Shown here piece by piece: positions 14,781 through 24,282 of a DNA stretch of 31,520 nucleotides. Every line of letters begins with the position of its first letter. Position 1 is the stretch's first letter. Source of the stretch: JANXDG01 sp964561135 (GTDB lineage Bacteria > Elusimicrobiota > Endomicrobiia > DTEH01); assembly GCA_964561135.1 (NCBI GenBank), contig CAZLOB010000065.1, positions 1 through 31,520 on the forward strand, written 5' to 3'. Made by a program: the position numbers and the translations under genes. Below the pieces are notes generated by a model. The model was not told the origin of the DNA. It did not search any database and worked only from the letters and a program-made list of their open reading frames with translations.

Positions 14781-16755
14781 ACTTGTTTCAAAATTCAAAC
14801 CTGCAGGAGACCAGCCTAAAGCTATAAAACAACTTGTTGAAGGAATTAAGAAAGGATATAAACATCAAGTTTTACTTGGTGTTACAGGTTCAGGTAAAAC
14901 TTTTACATTAGCAAATGTTATAGCGAAAATACAAAAACCTACGCTTGTCATCTCTCATAACAAAACTTTAGCTGCACAACTTTATTCTGAGTTCAAAGAA
15001 TTTTTTCCTTATAATGCAGTTGAATATTTTATATCTTATTATGATTATTATCAGCCTGAAGCTTATATTCCTGAGACAGATACATACATAGAAAAAGATG
15101 CTTCAATTAACGAACAAATAGATAGATTAAGATTAAAAGCAACGACAAGTTTGTTATCTCGTGAAGATGTTATAGTAGTAGCATCTGTATCGTGTATTTA
15201 TAATATAGGTTCTCCAGAAGATTTTAAGAACCTTTGTGTATATCTTGAGGTTGGCAAAAAAATATCAATAGATTTTTTAACTAACGAACTTGTTAAAATA
15301 AGGTATGAAAGGAATAATATTGATTTTAAAAGAAATACTTTTAGATATCAAGGCAACATTATTGATATTTGGCCTTCTTATTTGGAAAATTATATTAGGG
15401 TTAGAATAGATGATGACGAAATTGTGTATATAAAAGAATATAAACCGTTAACGAACCAGTTTGTAACAGAACATAAAAAATTTTATATTTATCCAGCAAG
15501 CCATTTTGTCACAACACCGCCAAAGTTTGAAGAAGCATTAAGAAATATAAGAGAAGAATTAAAAGAAAGAGTTGAATATTTTAAATCTCAAGGCAAACTT
15601 TTAGAAGCAGAACGAATTTATAGAAGAACAATGAACGATTTGGAACTACTTGAAACAACTGGTTTTTGTCATGGTATAGAAAATTATTCAAGACATTTGT
15701 CAGGCAGGAAACCCGGTGAACGACCATATTGTCTTATTGACTATTTTCCAAAAGATTTTTTGTGTATAATTGACGAATCTCATGTTACAATACCACAACT
15801 TTATGGTATGTATGAAGGTGACAGATCTAGAAAACAAACACTAGTTGATTATGGGTTTAGGTTACCATCTGCTTTAGATAACAGACCACTTAAGTTTGAC
15901 GAGTTTTTAAGTTTACTTAATTATGTTATTTATTCCTCAGCGACACCTGCTGAATGGGAGATAAAAATTTCTAAAAACCGTGTTGTCGAACAAATTATTC
16001 GTCCAACAGGTCTTGTTGACCCGCCAGTAGAGATACGTCCTGCTAAAACACAAGTTGAAGATGTTAAAAAAGAGATAAACAAGGTAATAAAGGAAAAAGG
16101 ACGTGTGTTAGTAAACACACTTACAAAACGTACTGCTGAAGATTTAGCAGATTATTTGTTATCACAAAATTATAAAGTAAAATATATTCATTCTGATTTA
16201 GATGCGCTTACACGTGTCAATATAATTAAAGATTTAAGGAAAGGTGAATTTGATGTTTTAGTAGGAGTAAATTTGTTAAGGGAAGGTTTGGATTTGCCAG
16301 AAGTAACACTTGTTGCTATTTTTGATGCAGATAAAGAAGGTTTTTTAAGAAACCAGACAACTTTGATACAGCTTGCAGGTCGTGCTGCAAGAAATGTTAA
16401 CAGTAAAATAATTCTTTATGCAGACAAAATCACAAATTCTATAAAAGAAGCAGTGGATGAGATGAACCGTAGAAGAAAAATCCAGCTTGAGTATAACAAA
16501 AAACATAATATTACGCCAAAAAGTATTGTGAAAGCAGTAAAAGAATATGAAGAATTTCAATATGTTGCAACTAGAAAACATTATCATGAAGTAAGTGATA
16601 TAAAATTAGAATATGTTTCTAAACAAAACATACCACATTTGATTAAATTTTTTGAACAAGAAATGAAGAAATGTGCGGATATGCTTGATTTTGAGACTGC
16701 AATTATGTATAGAGAAAAAATAAAGATGTTAAAAGAAATGATGGTGGCAAAATAG
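14770..16755 (+). CDS. uvrB: Excinuclease ABC subunit B
   Basis: DNA-damage recognition and loading helicase of nucleotide excision repair. The Walker A is GVTGSGKT (residues 37-44). The damage-probing beta hairpin is SYYDYYQPEAYIPETDTYIE. Helicase motifs include CIIDESHV, VIYSSATPA and LINLAGRAAR-type sequence (LIQLAGRAARN). The C-terminal UVR motif that contacts UvrC is DMLDFETAIMYREKIKML. The 661-residue length is normal. It overlaps surE by 11 nt and is followed 3 nt later by nadC. Confidence 0.98.
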   Translation: MNFKLVSKFKPAGDQPKAIKQLVEGIKKGYKHQVLLGVTGSGKTFTLANVIAKIQKPTLVISHNKTLAAQLYSEFKEFFPYNAVEYFISYYDYYQPEAYIPETDTYIEKDASINEQIDRLRLKATTSLLSREDVIVVASVSCIYNIGSPEDFKNLCVYLEVGKKISIDFLTNELVKIRYERNNIDFKRNTFRYQGNIIDIWPSYLENYIRVRIDDDEIVYIKEYKPLTNQFVTEHKKFYIYPASHFVTTPPKFEEALRNIREELKERVEYFKSQGKLLEAERIYRRTMNDLELLETTGFCHGIENYSRHLSGRKPGERPYCLIDYFPKDFLCIIDESHVTIPQLYGMYEGDRSRKQTLVDYGFRLPSALDNRPLKFDEFLSLLNYVIYSSATPAEWEIKISKNRVVEQIIRPTGLVDPPVEIRPAKTQVEDVKKEINKVIKEKGRVLVNTLTKRTAEDLADYLLSQNYKVKYIHSDLDALTRVNIIKDLRKGEFDVLVGVNLLREGLDLPEVTLVAIFDADKEGFLRNQTTLIQLAGRAARNVNSKIILYADKITNSIKEAVDEMNRRRKIQLEYNKKHNITPKSIVKAVKEYEEFQYVATRKHYHEVSDIKLEYVSKQNIPHLIKFFEQEMKKCADMLDFETAIMYREKIKMLKEMMVAK

Positions 16756-16758
16756 TTT

Positions 16759-17619
16759 ATGAAATTAAAGTTAGATAGAGAAAAAATAAAAACTTTTGTA
16801 AAGCTTGCGTTAGAAGAAGATATTGGTGAAGGTGATATTACAACAGAAAATATTATTCCACCAACTTTAAAAATTAAAGCAAGAATCATTGCTGAGGAAA
16901 AATGTATAATATGTGGTCTTCCTGTAGCAAAAGAAGTGTTTAAAACATTGGATAGAAGAATTAGATGGCGTGCAAAAGTTTCTGATGGCGATTTTGTTAA
17001 ACCAAAAAAAGTTGTTGTTGAAATTTTTGGTTCAGCGAGAGCTATCCTTGCTGGTGAACGTGTTGCATTAAATTTTTTACAACATTTAAGTGGTATCGCT
17101 ACTTATACCAATAAATTTGTGAAACTTGCCAACGGAAAGTTTGAAATTTATGATACTAGGAAAACACATCCAGGGTTGAGATATCTTGAAAAATATGCTG
17201 TGTTATGTGGTGGAGGGAAGAATCATAGATTTCAACTTGATGACATGGTTTTAGTAAAAGATAATCATATAAAAGTTTGTGAAATTTATAGACTTCCTAT
17301 TGAAGAAGTATTGTATCGTATGAAACAAAGGTTAGATTATACTACTGATGTAGAGATCGAATGTTGTAATTTAAGAGAAGTAAAACTTGCTTTAAAGATA
17401 AATCCTGACATAATAATGTTAGACAATATGAGTTTTGCTCAACTTAAAAAAGCAATAAAAATTATTAGAAAAAATTTGCCAAAAACAAAAATAGAAATTT
17501 CAGGTAAACTTGATGAACAAAAAATAAAAAAATTAAGAAAGTTAGATATAGATTTTGTATCATTAGGTAAAATTACACATTCTGCAAAAGATGTTAGTTT
17601 TACTTTGGAAGTTGTGTAA
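16759..17619 (+). CDS. nadC: Nicotinate-nucleotide pyrophosphorylase (carboxylating), quinolinate PRTase
   Basis: Converts quinolinate and PRPP to nicotinate mononucleotide in NAD synthesis. Family blocks: LEEDIGEGDITTE at the N-terminus, LAGERVALNFLQHLSGIATY, DTRKTHPGLRYLEKYAVLCG, GGKNHRFQLDDMVLVKDNHI and IMLDNMS. The 286-residue length is normal. The stop and the rsmI start share one nucleotide (TAATG), so the two are probably co-translated. No nadA or nadB is in the window. Confidence 0.96.
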   Translation: MKLKLDREKIKTFVKLALEEDIGEGDITTENIIPPTLKIKARIIAEEKCIICGLPVAKEVFKTLDRRIRWRAKVSDGDFVKPKKVVVEIFGSARAILAGERVALNFLQHLSGIATYTNKFVKLANGKFEIYDTRKTHPGLRYLEKYAVLCGGGKNHRFQLDDMVLVKDNHIKVCEIYRLPIEEVLYRMKQRLDYTTDVEIECCNLREVKLALKINPDIIMLDNMSFAQLKKAIKIIRKNLPKTKIEISGKLDEQKIKKLRKLDIDFVSLGKITHSAKDVSFTLEVV

Positions 17620-18311
17620 TGAGTGAAACAGGTGTTTTATATGTTGTATCTACTCCGATTGGTAATCTTGAAGATATTACCTATCGTGCAGTAAAAGTTT
17701 TATCTAAAGTAGATTTAGTTTTATGCGAAGATACAAGAAGGACAAAAGTTTTATTAAATCATTACAATATTCATAAACCTTTAAAAAGCTACTATAGTTA
17801 TATTGAGAAAAAGAGAGTAAAAGAAGTTATACCTTATATTAAACAAGGATACAATGTAGCGTTAGTATCAAACGCTGGCACACCAGGCATCTCTGACCCA
17901 GGGTTTTTAATAATAAAAGAATGTATTGAAAACAAAATTGATGTAGTTCCAATACCAGGTACGACAGCGTTTTTGCCAGCGGTAGTATGTTCAGGTCTTC
18001 CTTTGGAAAAGATTCTTTTTATTGGTTTTTTACCAAAGAAAATTGGCAAGATTAAGAAATTGTTTGAAGAAATAAAACTGTTGAAAGATACGACAATAGC
18101 TTTTTATGAATCACCACATAGGATTAAAAAAACTTTTGAGATATTATTGACAATTTTTAGTTCTGATATTAGTTGTGTTATAGCTCGTGAGTTAACAAAG
18201 GTTTATGAAGAGTTCATCCGTGGGACAATTAAAGAAGTGTATGAAAAAATTTCTGTAGTTGAACCAAAAGGTGAATTCACTGTTGTAATTCATCTTCCAG
18301 ATAAAAAATAA
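17619..18311 (+). CDS. rsmI: 16S rRNA (cytidine1402-2'-O)-methyltransferase
   Basis: RsmI/YraL, an SAM-dependent tetrapyrrole-methylase-fold enzyme modifying C1402 of 16S rRNA. Landmarks: LYVVSTPIGNLEDITYRAV at the N-terminus, CEDTRRTKVLLNHY, VALVSNAGTPGISDPGFLI and FYESPHRIKKT. At 230 residues it lacks the C-terminal helical extension found in some longer homologues (about 280), so it is the short form. It overlaps nadC by one base and lies 5 nt before argC. Confidence 0.95.
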   Translation: MSETGVLYVVSTPIGNLEDITYRAVKVLSKVDLVLCEDTRRTKVLLNHYNIHKPLKSYYSYIEKKRVKEVIPYIKQGYNVALVSNAGTPGISDPGFLIIKECIENKIDVVPIPGTTAFLPAVVCSGLPLEKILFIGFLPKKIGKIKKLFEEIKLLKDTTIAFYESPHRIKKTFEILLTIFSSDISCVIARELTKVYEEFIRGTIKEVYEKISVVEPKGEFTVVIHLPDKK

Positions 18312-18316
18312 CAGAT

Positions 18317-19360
18317 ATGAAAAACATTGCAATAATAGGTGCTACAGGTATTACTGGTGTGGAACTAACAAAAATTTTAGCGTCTCATAGGGAGATTAAA
18401 ATAAAATATCTTATAGGTACAGATACTAAAGAAATTGAAAAGAAAATAATAAATGCAAATATTTTATCTTACAAACCAAAATTTCTTTCTTTATCGAATA
18501 ACAATCTATTTGACTTATTGCAAAAAGATAACATAGATTTAGTATTTTTATGTTTACCGCATAAAATTTCGATGGAGTTTGTAAAACAACTATATGAAAA
18601 ACATAAAGATAAAATATCAAAGATTATAGATTTAAGTGCTGATTTCAGAATAAAAAATGTTTCTTTATACGAAAAGTTTTATAAGACAAAACATCTTTTA
18701 CCACAACTGCTTAAAAAATTTGTTTATGGATTGCCTGAGATAAAAAAGTTTAGGAAAAAAATAAAACAGGCAACTTTTGTTGCAAACCCTGGTTGTTATC
18801 CAACATCTGTAATTTTAGGTTTAGCACCTATTGTAAAAGAAGTAAAAGAAGTTATTATAGATGCTAAAAGTGGTTATTCAGGTGGTGGAAAGAAACTTGT
18901 TGAAGAATATGAAAACTATGGCGGAAATAATACATATCCTTACTCTGCATCTGGAGAACATAGACATATACCTGAAATAGAAGAGAAACTTTCTCTTCTT
19001 GCAAGAAAGAATATAAAAATTATTTTTACTCCATATGTGGTGCCACAATATCAAGGAATGTTAACAACGATTTATGTTAAAGTTCAAAGTTCAAAATTCA
19101 AAATTCAAAGTTTGTATGAAATATATAAAAAATATTATAAAAAATGTCTGTTTATAAAAATTTTGCCTGTTGGGGAACTACCACGGACAAAAAATGTTAT
19201 AAATACAAACTTCTGTGAAATTGGTTTTGCAAAAGAAGAAAATTCAAATTGGGTCAAAATATTTGTTGCTATAGATAACTTGATTAAAGGTGCAGTGGGA
19301 CAAGCAGTACAAAATATGAATCTTATGTTTGGATTTGATGAAACTGAAGGGTTAGTTTGA
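18317..19360 (+). CDS. argC: N-acetyl-gamma-glutamyl-phosphate reductase
   Basis: Third step of arginine synthesis, reducing N-acetylglutamyl phosphate to the semialdehyde with NADPH. The nucleotide-binding start is IAIIGATGITGVELTKIL; the catalytic Cys160 is in NPGCYPTSV; the C-terminal block is DNLIKGAVGQAVQNMNLMFG. At 347 residues it is normal in length. An oddity is a heptamer repeat (19081-19113) read in frame as VQSSKFKIQS, just before the LYEIYKKYYKK helix. It is adjacent to argJ. Confidence 0.96.
   Translation: MKNIAIIGATGITGVELTKILASHREIKIKYLIGTDTKEIEKKIINANILSYKPKFLSLSNNNLFDLLQKDNIDLVFLCLPHKISMEFVKQLYEKHKDKISKIIDLSADFRIKNVSLYEKFYKTKHLLPQLLKKFVYGLPEIKKFRKKIKQATFVANPGCYPTSVILGLAPIVKEVKEVIIDAKSGYSGGGKKLVEEYENYGGNNTYPYSASGEHRHIPEIEEKLSLLARKNIKIIFTPYVVPQYQGMLTTIYVKVQSSKFKIQSLYEIYKKYYKKCLFIKILPVGELPRTKNVINTNFCEIGFAKEENSNWVKIFVAIDNLIKGAVGQAVQNMNLMFGFDETEGLV
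19081..19113 (+). repeat. Heptamer tandem repeat inside argC
   Basis: Four near-identical 7-bp units of the form A(A/G)TTCAA plus a partial fifth unit. It is translated in frame in argC, giving a Ser/Lys/Phe/Gln-rich linker between two structured segments. It resembles the intergenic heptamer-based repeats at 8721 and 13978 in unit length. Confidence 0.7.
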
Positions 19361-19367
19361 AAAAAAC

Positions 19368-20564
19368 ATGAGATATGATAAGTTAATAAATGGATACAAG
19401 TTTGGAAGTTTTTCTTGTGTAACAAAAAACAATAAAAAACTAAAATTAGGTTTGATTTATTTAGAATCGTTTGGACGATGTATCCCATCGTTTACAACAA
19501 ATTTGTTAAAATCGAACTCCATCATTGTTTCACAAAAACATCTCAAGAAAACAAATAGAATAAAATGTATATTAACTAATTCAGGTTGTGCGAACACTGC
19601 TTGTGGTAAAGATGGGATAAAAATTACCGAAGAAATTTGCGAAGTTTTAGCTAGCAAACTTAATGTGAGAAAAGAAGAGATTTTGGTTGCATCAACAGGT
19701 GTTATTGGTGTCCCTTTACCAAAAAAAGATATTATTAACTATCTACCACAGTTAATTTCTTCTCTTTCAGACAGTAAAAACTCTGTTGTAAAATTTGCGA
19801 AATCTATACTTACGACAGATACGGAACCAAAAATTGTATATAGAAGTTTTGATAGTAAAAACATCTTGTGTATTGCTAAAGGTGCTGGTATGATAGCGCC
19901 ACAGCTAAATTTGTATAAACCACATGCAACAATGTTAGTATTCTTATTAACAGATCTTTCACTTGAAAAAAACCTAATGGAAGAAATAATGAATAATGTT
20001 GTTATTCCATCGTTTAATTCTTTTTCAATTGACGGTGATACTTCACCAAACGATACTATATTTTTTGTTTCGTTAGATGAAAAACCTGTTAAACTAACAA
20101 GAGCTGAAATAAAAAAGTTGTACAACGTAATCAAAAACGTATGTGATGAAACAATTAGAAAACTACTTTTTGATGGTGAGGGAGTGACAAAAGTTGTAAA
20201 AATTGTCATAACAAATTGTCCAAAAAAATATGCTGAAGTTATAGCAAAAACTGTAAGTAATTCGTTACTTGTGAAGACAGCGTTTCATGGCGCTGATCCC
20301 AACTGGGGTAGGATACTCGCTGCAATAGGTAGAAGCGGGATTAAGTTTGATATTAACAAAGTTGATATTTATATTGGCAGATATTGTGTAGTTAAAAATG
20401 GTACGAGTAATTTTGTAGACGACGCAGTTGTAAGAAAAGTTATGTTAAAAAATTTTTTCGAAATAAAAATAAACATGAACCTTACTAAAGCAAAAGAGTT
20501 TATTTTTTACACTACGGATTTGTCAAAAAAATATGTGGATATAAATTCAAAATATAAAACATAA
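19368..20564 (+). CDS. argJ: Glutamate N-acetyltransferase / amino-acid acetyltransferase
   Basis: Bifunctional or monofunctional ornithine acetyltransferase of the cyclic arginine pathway. The precursor is self-cleaved before a nucleophilic Thr: here KGAGMIAPQL is followed by HATMLVFLLTD, with Thr188 as the expected nucleophile. Other conserved parts are NSGCANTACGKDG, ASTGVIGVPL, DGDTSPNDT and FHGADPNWGRILAAIGRSG. The 398-residue length is normal. It follows argC by 7 nt; other arg genes are outside the window. Confidence 0.95.
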   Translation: MRYDKLINGYKFGSFSCVTKNNKKLKLGLIYLESFGRCIPSFTTNLLKSNSIIVSQKHLKKTNRIKCILTNSGCANTACGKDGIKITEEICEVLASKLNVRKEEILVASTGVIGVPLPKKDIINYLPQLISSLSDSKNSVVKFAKSILTTDTEPKIVYRSFDSKNILCIAKGAGMIAPQLNLYKPHATMLVFLLTDLSLEKNLMEEIMNNVVIPSFNSFSIDGDTSPNDTIFFVSLDEKPVKLTRAEIKKLYNVIKNVCDETIRKLLFDGEGVTKVVKIVITNCPKKYAEVIAKTVSNSLLVKTAFHGADPNWGRILAAIGRSGIKFDINKVDIYIGRYCVVKNGTSNFVDDAVVRKVMLKNFFEIKINMNLTKAKEFIFYTTDLSKKYVDINSKYKT

Positions 20565-20566
20565 AA

Positions 20567-22807
20567 ATGTATAGCGGATTAATAACAAGTGTATTTGTTG
20601 TTGGTTTCAGCGGTATAATAGCGCAAACAGTGTTAATTCGTGAGTTGTTATCTATATTTGAAGGTAACGAATTCTCTTTAGGTATAATTTTTGCAAATTG
20701 GTTGTTTTTAGAAACTATTGGGATAGCATTTATTAGTAAAAAAATCGCAGATAAAAAAGAAAAAGTTTTTTTGTTTGTTTCTATTCATTGTTTGTTTATC
20801 ATCTCTTGTTTCTTTTCATTGATATTTCTTCGTTATATTAGGATAATTTTTAACATTCCTGTAGGCGTTTCATTTGGTATATTTGAGATGTTTGTATCAT
20901 CGTTTATAGTATTATTTTTACCCGCCTTTTTCCACGGTTGTTTGTACACATATTCAGCAAAACTCCTTGAAGATACACATCGGTATATCTTATCACCCGT
21001 ATCTTATGCTTATATATACGAGTTAGGTGGGACAATTTTGGGTGGCATCGTTTTTACTTTTTTATTATTAAAATTTTTTGATAGTTTTGAAATTATTTTT
21101 TGTGTATCAGTAATAATAATCTTGTCAAGTATTTGGCTATCTTTTTATGAAATAAAGGATAGAAGGACAACAGTTTTGTTAACAGCGATAAGTATAGTTG
21201 TCTTTTTTTCTTTATTTGTAGGTTTGCCAAAAAAAATTGAAGAAAAAACAAGTTCTGTCATGTGGAAAAATTATAATCTTGTTTTAAGCAAAAATTCTGT
21301 ATACGGAAAAATTTTTGTAATAAAACAAGAAGATCAGTATACTTTTTATTTAAACTCATTACCAGTTTTTACAATTCCTACAGCTGATATAACTTTTTTT
21401 GAAGAATTTGTTCATATTCCTTTTAGTTTATTGGACAAAAAAGGTAAAAAACATGTATTAATTTTATCAAGCGGTGTTGGTGGGATGATTTCAGAAATTA
21501 AAAAATATAATAATGTTGTTATTGATTATGTAGAACTTGATCCTGAATTAATAAAAGTTGTTAAAAACTTTGCTACTGAAGAACTTGATAATATTAATTT
21601 ATATTACACAGATGCACGATATTTCGTAAATAAAACAAAGAATGTTTACGATATCGTTTTTATTGGAATAAAAGAACCAAAAGATTTACAAATGAATAGG
21701 TTGTTCACAACAGAATTTTTTAAAATTTTGAAAAATAAAATGTATGACAACAGTATTTTAGTTTTTACAACACCAGGTTCTTTGGTATATTTACCTAAAG
21801 ATTTAATCATCTTTAACAAAATTATTTTAAACACGCTACAAAAGTTTTTCACTTATTTTGAAGTTATACCTGGTGATGGATATAATATAGTAATATCTTC
21901 AAATAAAAAAATAGAACTTACTGCTCAAAATGTTTTTGATAGATTAAACGAAAATAAAATACTAACAAAAAGTTTGACAAAAAATTATCTTGAATATAGA
22001 ATGCAACAAAGTCGTATACAACAGTTCCTAAATAAACTTGATACAATAAAATTTAATTTTTTAAACCAAGATTATAGCCCTCAAGCAGTGGTTTATATTT
22101 TAAGGTATTGGGTAGGGAAAATTTCCAAAAGTAAAATTGAGTACAATTTTTTCAAATTTTTTACTAATGTTAGTAAACTAACTTCAACATTACTGTCTAT
22201 CTTAGTATTATTAATAATTGGTTTTTCAATTCTTCTGTTTAAGAGGAACAAAAAAGTTTTTGTATTGTATTCAATATTCACAACTGGTTACACAGGGATG
22301 GTGCTGAGTTTAATTTTGATGTTTGTTTTTCAGATTATTTATGGCTATGTTTATTATCTTATAGCAATTATAACTTCGGTATTTATGCTGGGTTTAGTTT
22401 TGGGATGTTTATTAGGTACAAAATTACAGTATAGACTTTCTTTACCTTTAGCAGAATTGATGTTAATTATTTCAGTGTTATTTGTTGGATGGATTGTAAA
22501 GAATTTAAATAATATACCTAACGAAGTCTTTGTTTATATTTTATTTTTTGTTTTATTAATTATTTCAAGTATGTTTGTAGGTTTAGAAATACCAATTTTT
22601 AGCAAAATTTTGTTCCAACAAGATCAGAAGTTGTTAAAAACAACAGGGACAGTGTTCGCGTTTGACACTTTAGGTGGATGGTTAGGCGGTGTTTTAGGTG
22701 GGATGTTTATTTTTCCTGTAGTTGGTCTTAATGCAAGTTTAGTTATAATAATTTTGTTAAAATTTATAAGTTTAGTTTTTAATTATGCAAAAGAAAAAAT
22801 TGTTTGA
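20567..22807 (+). CDS. Membrane-embedded spermidine/spermine-synthase-like protein
   Basis: A 746-residue three-part protein. Roughly residues 1-215 form N-terminal membrane helices (start: SVFVVGFSGIIAQTVLIREL). About 250-480 is a soluble aminopropyltransferase-like Rossmann domain with KHVLILSSGVGGMISEI, VDYVELDPELI and YTDARYFV. From about 540 there is a second block of membrane helices ending LGGWLGGVLGGMFIFPVVGL. The glycine loop is altered (SSGVGG instead of GGGDG), so true polyamine synthesis is uncertain. Such fusions are common, functionally uncharacterised 'spermidine synthase' relatives. The recX start overlaps its last 23 nt. Confidence 0.82.
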   Translation: MYSGLITSVFVVGFSGIIAQTVLIRELLSIFEGNEFSLGIIFANWLFLETIGIAFISKKIADKKEKVFLFVSIHCLFIISCFFSLIFLRYIRIIFNIPVGVSFGIFEMFVSSFIVLFLPAFFHGCLYTYSAKLLEDTHRYILSPVSYAYIYELGGTILGGIVFTFLLLKFFDSFEIIFCVSVIIILSSIWLSFYEIKDRRTTVLLTAISIVVFFSLFVGLPKKIEEKTSSVMWKNYNLVLSKNSVYGKIFVIKQEDQYTFYLNSLPVFTIPTADITFFEEFVHIPFSLLDKKGKKHVLILSSGVGGMISEIKKYNNVVIDYVELDPELIKVVKNFATEELDNINLYYTDARYFVNKTKNVYDIVFIGIKEPKDLQMNRLFTTEFFKILKNKMYDNSILVFTTPGSLVYLPKDLIIFNKIILNTLQKFFTYFEVIPGDGYNIVISSNKKIELTAQNVFDRLNENKILTKSLTKNYLEYRMQQSRIQQFLNKLDTIKFNFLNQDYSPQAVVYILRYWVGKISKSKIEYNFFKFFTNVSKLTSTLLSILVLLIIGFSILLFKRNKKVFVLYSIFTTGYTGMVLSLILMFVFQIIYGYVYYLIAIITSVFMLGLVLGCLLGTKLQYRLSLPLAELMLIISVLFVGWIVKNLNNIPNEVFVYILFFVLLIISSMFVGLEIPIFSKILFQQDQKLLKTTGTVFAFDTLGGWLGGVLGGMFIFPVVGLNASLVIIILLKFISLVFNYAKEKIV

Positions 22808-23234
22808 CGAATTATTTGATTATGGATGCAAACTGTTAAAACAAAGAGATAGAAGTGTTTTCGAAATAAAAGAAAAATTAAAAACTAAAACATCTTCAGA
22901 ACAAATTGTTGATAAAGTTGTTCAAAAACTTTTAGATTTAGGTTATCTTAATGAATATCGTTTTGTTGAAAACTATATTAATAAATACTTAGCAAAAGGG
23001 AAAAACTTAAATTTGATTTTTTATGAGTTAAAAGAAAAATATAAAGTAGATGATGAGACGATTAATAAATTAGATATTGGGGAATTAAAAGACAAACAAA
23101 TTGAAATTGTTGTAGAAATTGTTAAAAAAAAGTATAATGTAAATGATAAAAGAAAGATTTACAATTTTTTATATTCTAAAGGTTTTTCAGAAGACGAGAT
23201 AGAAACTGTGTTAAACAACCTTGTTAAAAAATGA
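22785..23234 (+). CDS. recX: Regulatory protein RecX
   Basis: Modulator of RecA filaments. The 149-residue basic, helical protein carries the RecX repeats: LFDYGCKLLKQRDRSVFEIK, EKLKTKTSSEQIVDKVVQKL, LLDLGYLNEYRFVENYINKY and a C-terminal LYSKGFSEDEIETVLNNL. It overlaps the previous gene by 23 nt and the next by 4 nt. recA is not in the window, so the link to RecA rests on family membership alone. Confidence 0.88.
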   Translation: MQKKKLFDELFDYGCKLLKQRDRSVFEIKEKLKTKTSSEQIVDKVVQKLLDLGYLNEYRFVENYINKYLAKGKNLNLIFYELKEKYKVDDETINKLDIGELKDKQIEIVVEIVKKKYNVNDKRKIYNFLYSKGFSEDEIETVLNNLVKK

Positions 23235-24220
23235 ACATATTAGTTACAGGAGCAAACGGATTCATCGGTAGTAGTGTTGTTAATAAACTTGTTGAAACTA
23301 CTCAACATAATGTGTGTGTTTTAATAAGAAAAACAAGTAATATTGAAAGATTGAAAAAAAATATTGACAAAGTAAAAATTTTTTATGGCGATGTTAGAGA
23401 TAAAAAAAGTTTGATAGAACCTGTTACATCAGCGGATGTTGTGATACATTCAGCAGCTGTTTTAAGGTGCGTAAATAATAAAACTTATTATGAAGTTAAT
23501 TATTTGGGGACAAAAAATTTAATAGAAACTATCCTAAATTATAATCCAAACATAAAAAAGTTTATATTTCTTTCTTCTCAAGCAGCAGCAGGTCCGTCTA
23601 AGTGTATAACTTTTAAAAAAGTGGCAGATGAGTGCAAACCTGTTTCACATTATGGAAAAAGTAAATTTCTTGCAGAACAAGAATTAAAAAAATATTTTGA
23701 CAGGATAAACATTATAATCTTACGTCCTGGCGCTGTTTATGGTCCAGAAGATAAAGATATGTTTATATATTTTCAACTTGCAGAAAAAGGATTATTCCCA
23801 GTTTTTACAAAAAAATTTTATATTCAATTTACTTATATACATGACTTAATTTTTGTAATAGAGAAGATTATTTCTTTAGAAGGTTTATCTAATAAAACAT
23901 TTTTTGTTGCTGAAGATAAATGCTATAGTATTGAGGAAATAAAAAGTATTTTTGAAAAAATTGTAGACAAAAAAATAAAAGTGGTCCATATTCCATATAT
24001 TTTAGGTTATATTTTTGCTTTTTTAAACGAAAAATTTTATGCTTTGGTATATAACAAACCTGCTTTGTTTAATAGAGACAAATTGGCTGAAATGTCAAAA
24101 AATTACTGGATTTGTGAAAGTTCTGAGTTAAAAAAATATATACCAAACTTTTGTTATACACCACTTTCTGTTGGAGTAAAAGAGACATATTTTTGGTACA
24201 AAAAAAATAATTGGTTATAA
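23231..24220 (+). CDS. NAD-dependent epimerase/dehydratase family protein
   Basis: Extended short-chain dehydrogenase, 329 residues. The NAD-binding glycine motif is TGANGFIGS at residues 6-14, with FIFLSSQAAAG and the catalytic YGKSK (Tyr-x-x-x-Lys) in HYGKSKFLAE. LRPGAVYGPEDKDM follows the active site. The substrate cannot be told from sequence; relatives act on nucleotide sugars or 3-beta-hydroxysteroid-like substrates. The gene starts inside the recX stop (ATGA). An 88-nt AT-rich gap with no GC-rich terminator separates it from gap. Confidence 0.88.
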   Translation: MNILVTGANGFIGSSVVNKLVETTQHNVCVLIRKTSNIERLKKNIDKVKIFYGDVRDKKSLIEPVTSADVVIHSAAVLRCVNNKTYYEVNYLGTKNLIETILNYNPNIKKFIFLSSQAAAGPSKCITFKKVADECKPVSHYGKSKFLAEQELKKYFDRINIIILRPGAVYGPEDKDMFIYFQLAEKGLFPVFTKKFYIQFTYIHDLIFVIEKIISLEGLSNKTFFVAEDKCYSIEEIKSIFEKIVDKKIKVVHIPYILGYIFAFLNEKFYALVYNKPALFNRDKLAEMSKNYWICESSELKKYIPNFCYTPLSVGVKETYFWYKKNNWL

Positions 24221-24253
24221 TTTTTTTTAATTTTATTGATTTTAATTTTTTAA

Positions 24254-24282
24254 TTTGTTAATGTTTTTTTAAAATTAACAAA
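24254..24282. promoter_or_regulatory. Inverted repeat upstream of gap (possible operator)
   Basis: TTTGTTAAT (24254-24262) and its exact reverse complement ATTAACAAA (24274-24282), 11 nt apart, just before the strong AAAGGAGG ribosome-binding site of the gap gene. The half-sites look like clostridial Rex half-sites (TTGTTAA/TTAACAA), but the spacing is about 9 nt too long for a standard Rex site. A weak TTGATT (24236) - 17 nt - TAATGT promoter overlaps it. It may instead be a chance AT-rich hairpin. Confidence 0.35.

Noticed and set aside
19739..20209. 156-codon open frame on the minus strand in argJ
   Set aside because: Shadow of the argJ reading frame; no independent features.
24254..24282. 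Calling the gap palindrome a Rex site
   Set aside because: Half-sites match but they are separated by 13 nt (TTGTTAA to TTAACAA) instead of the usual 4; kept only as an unnamed candidate operator.
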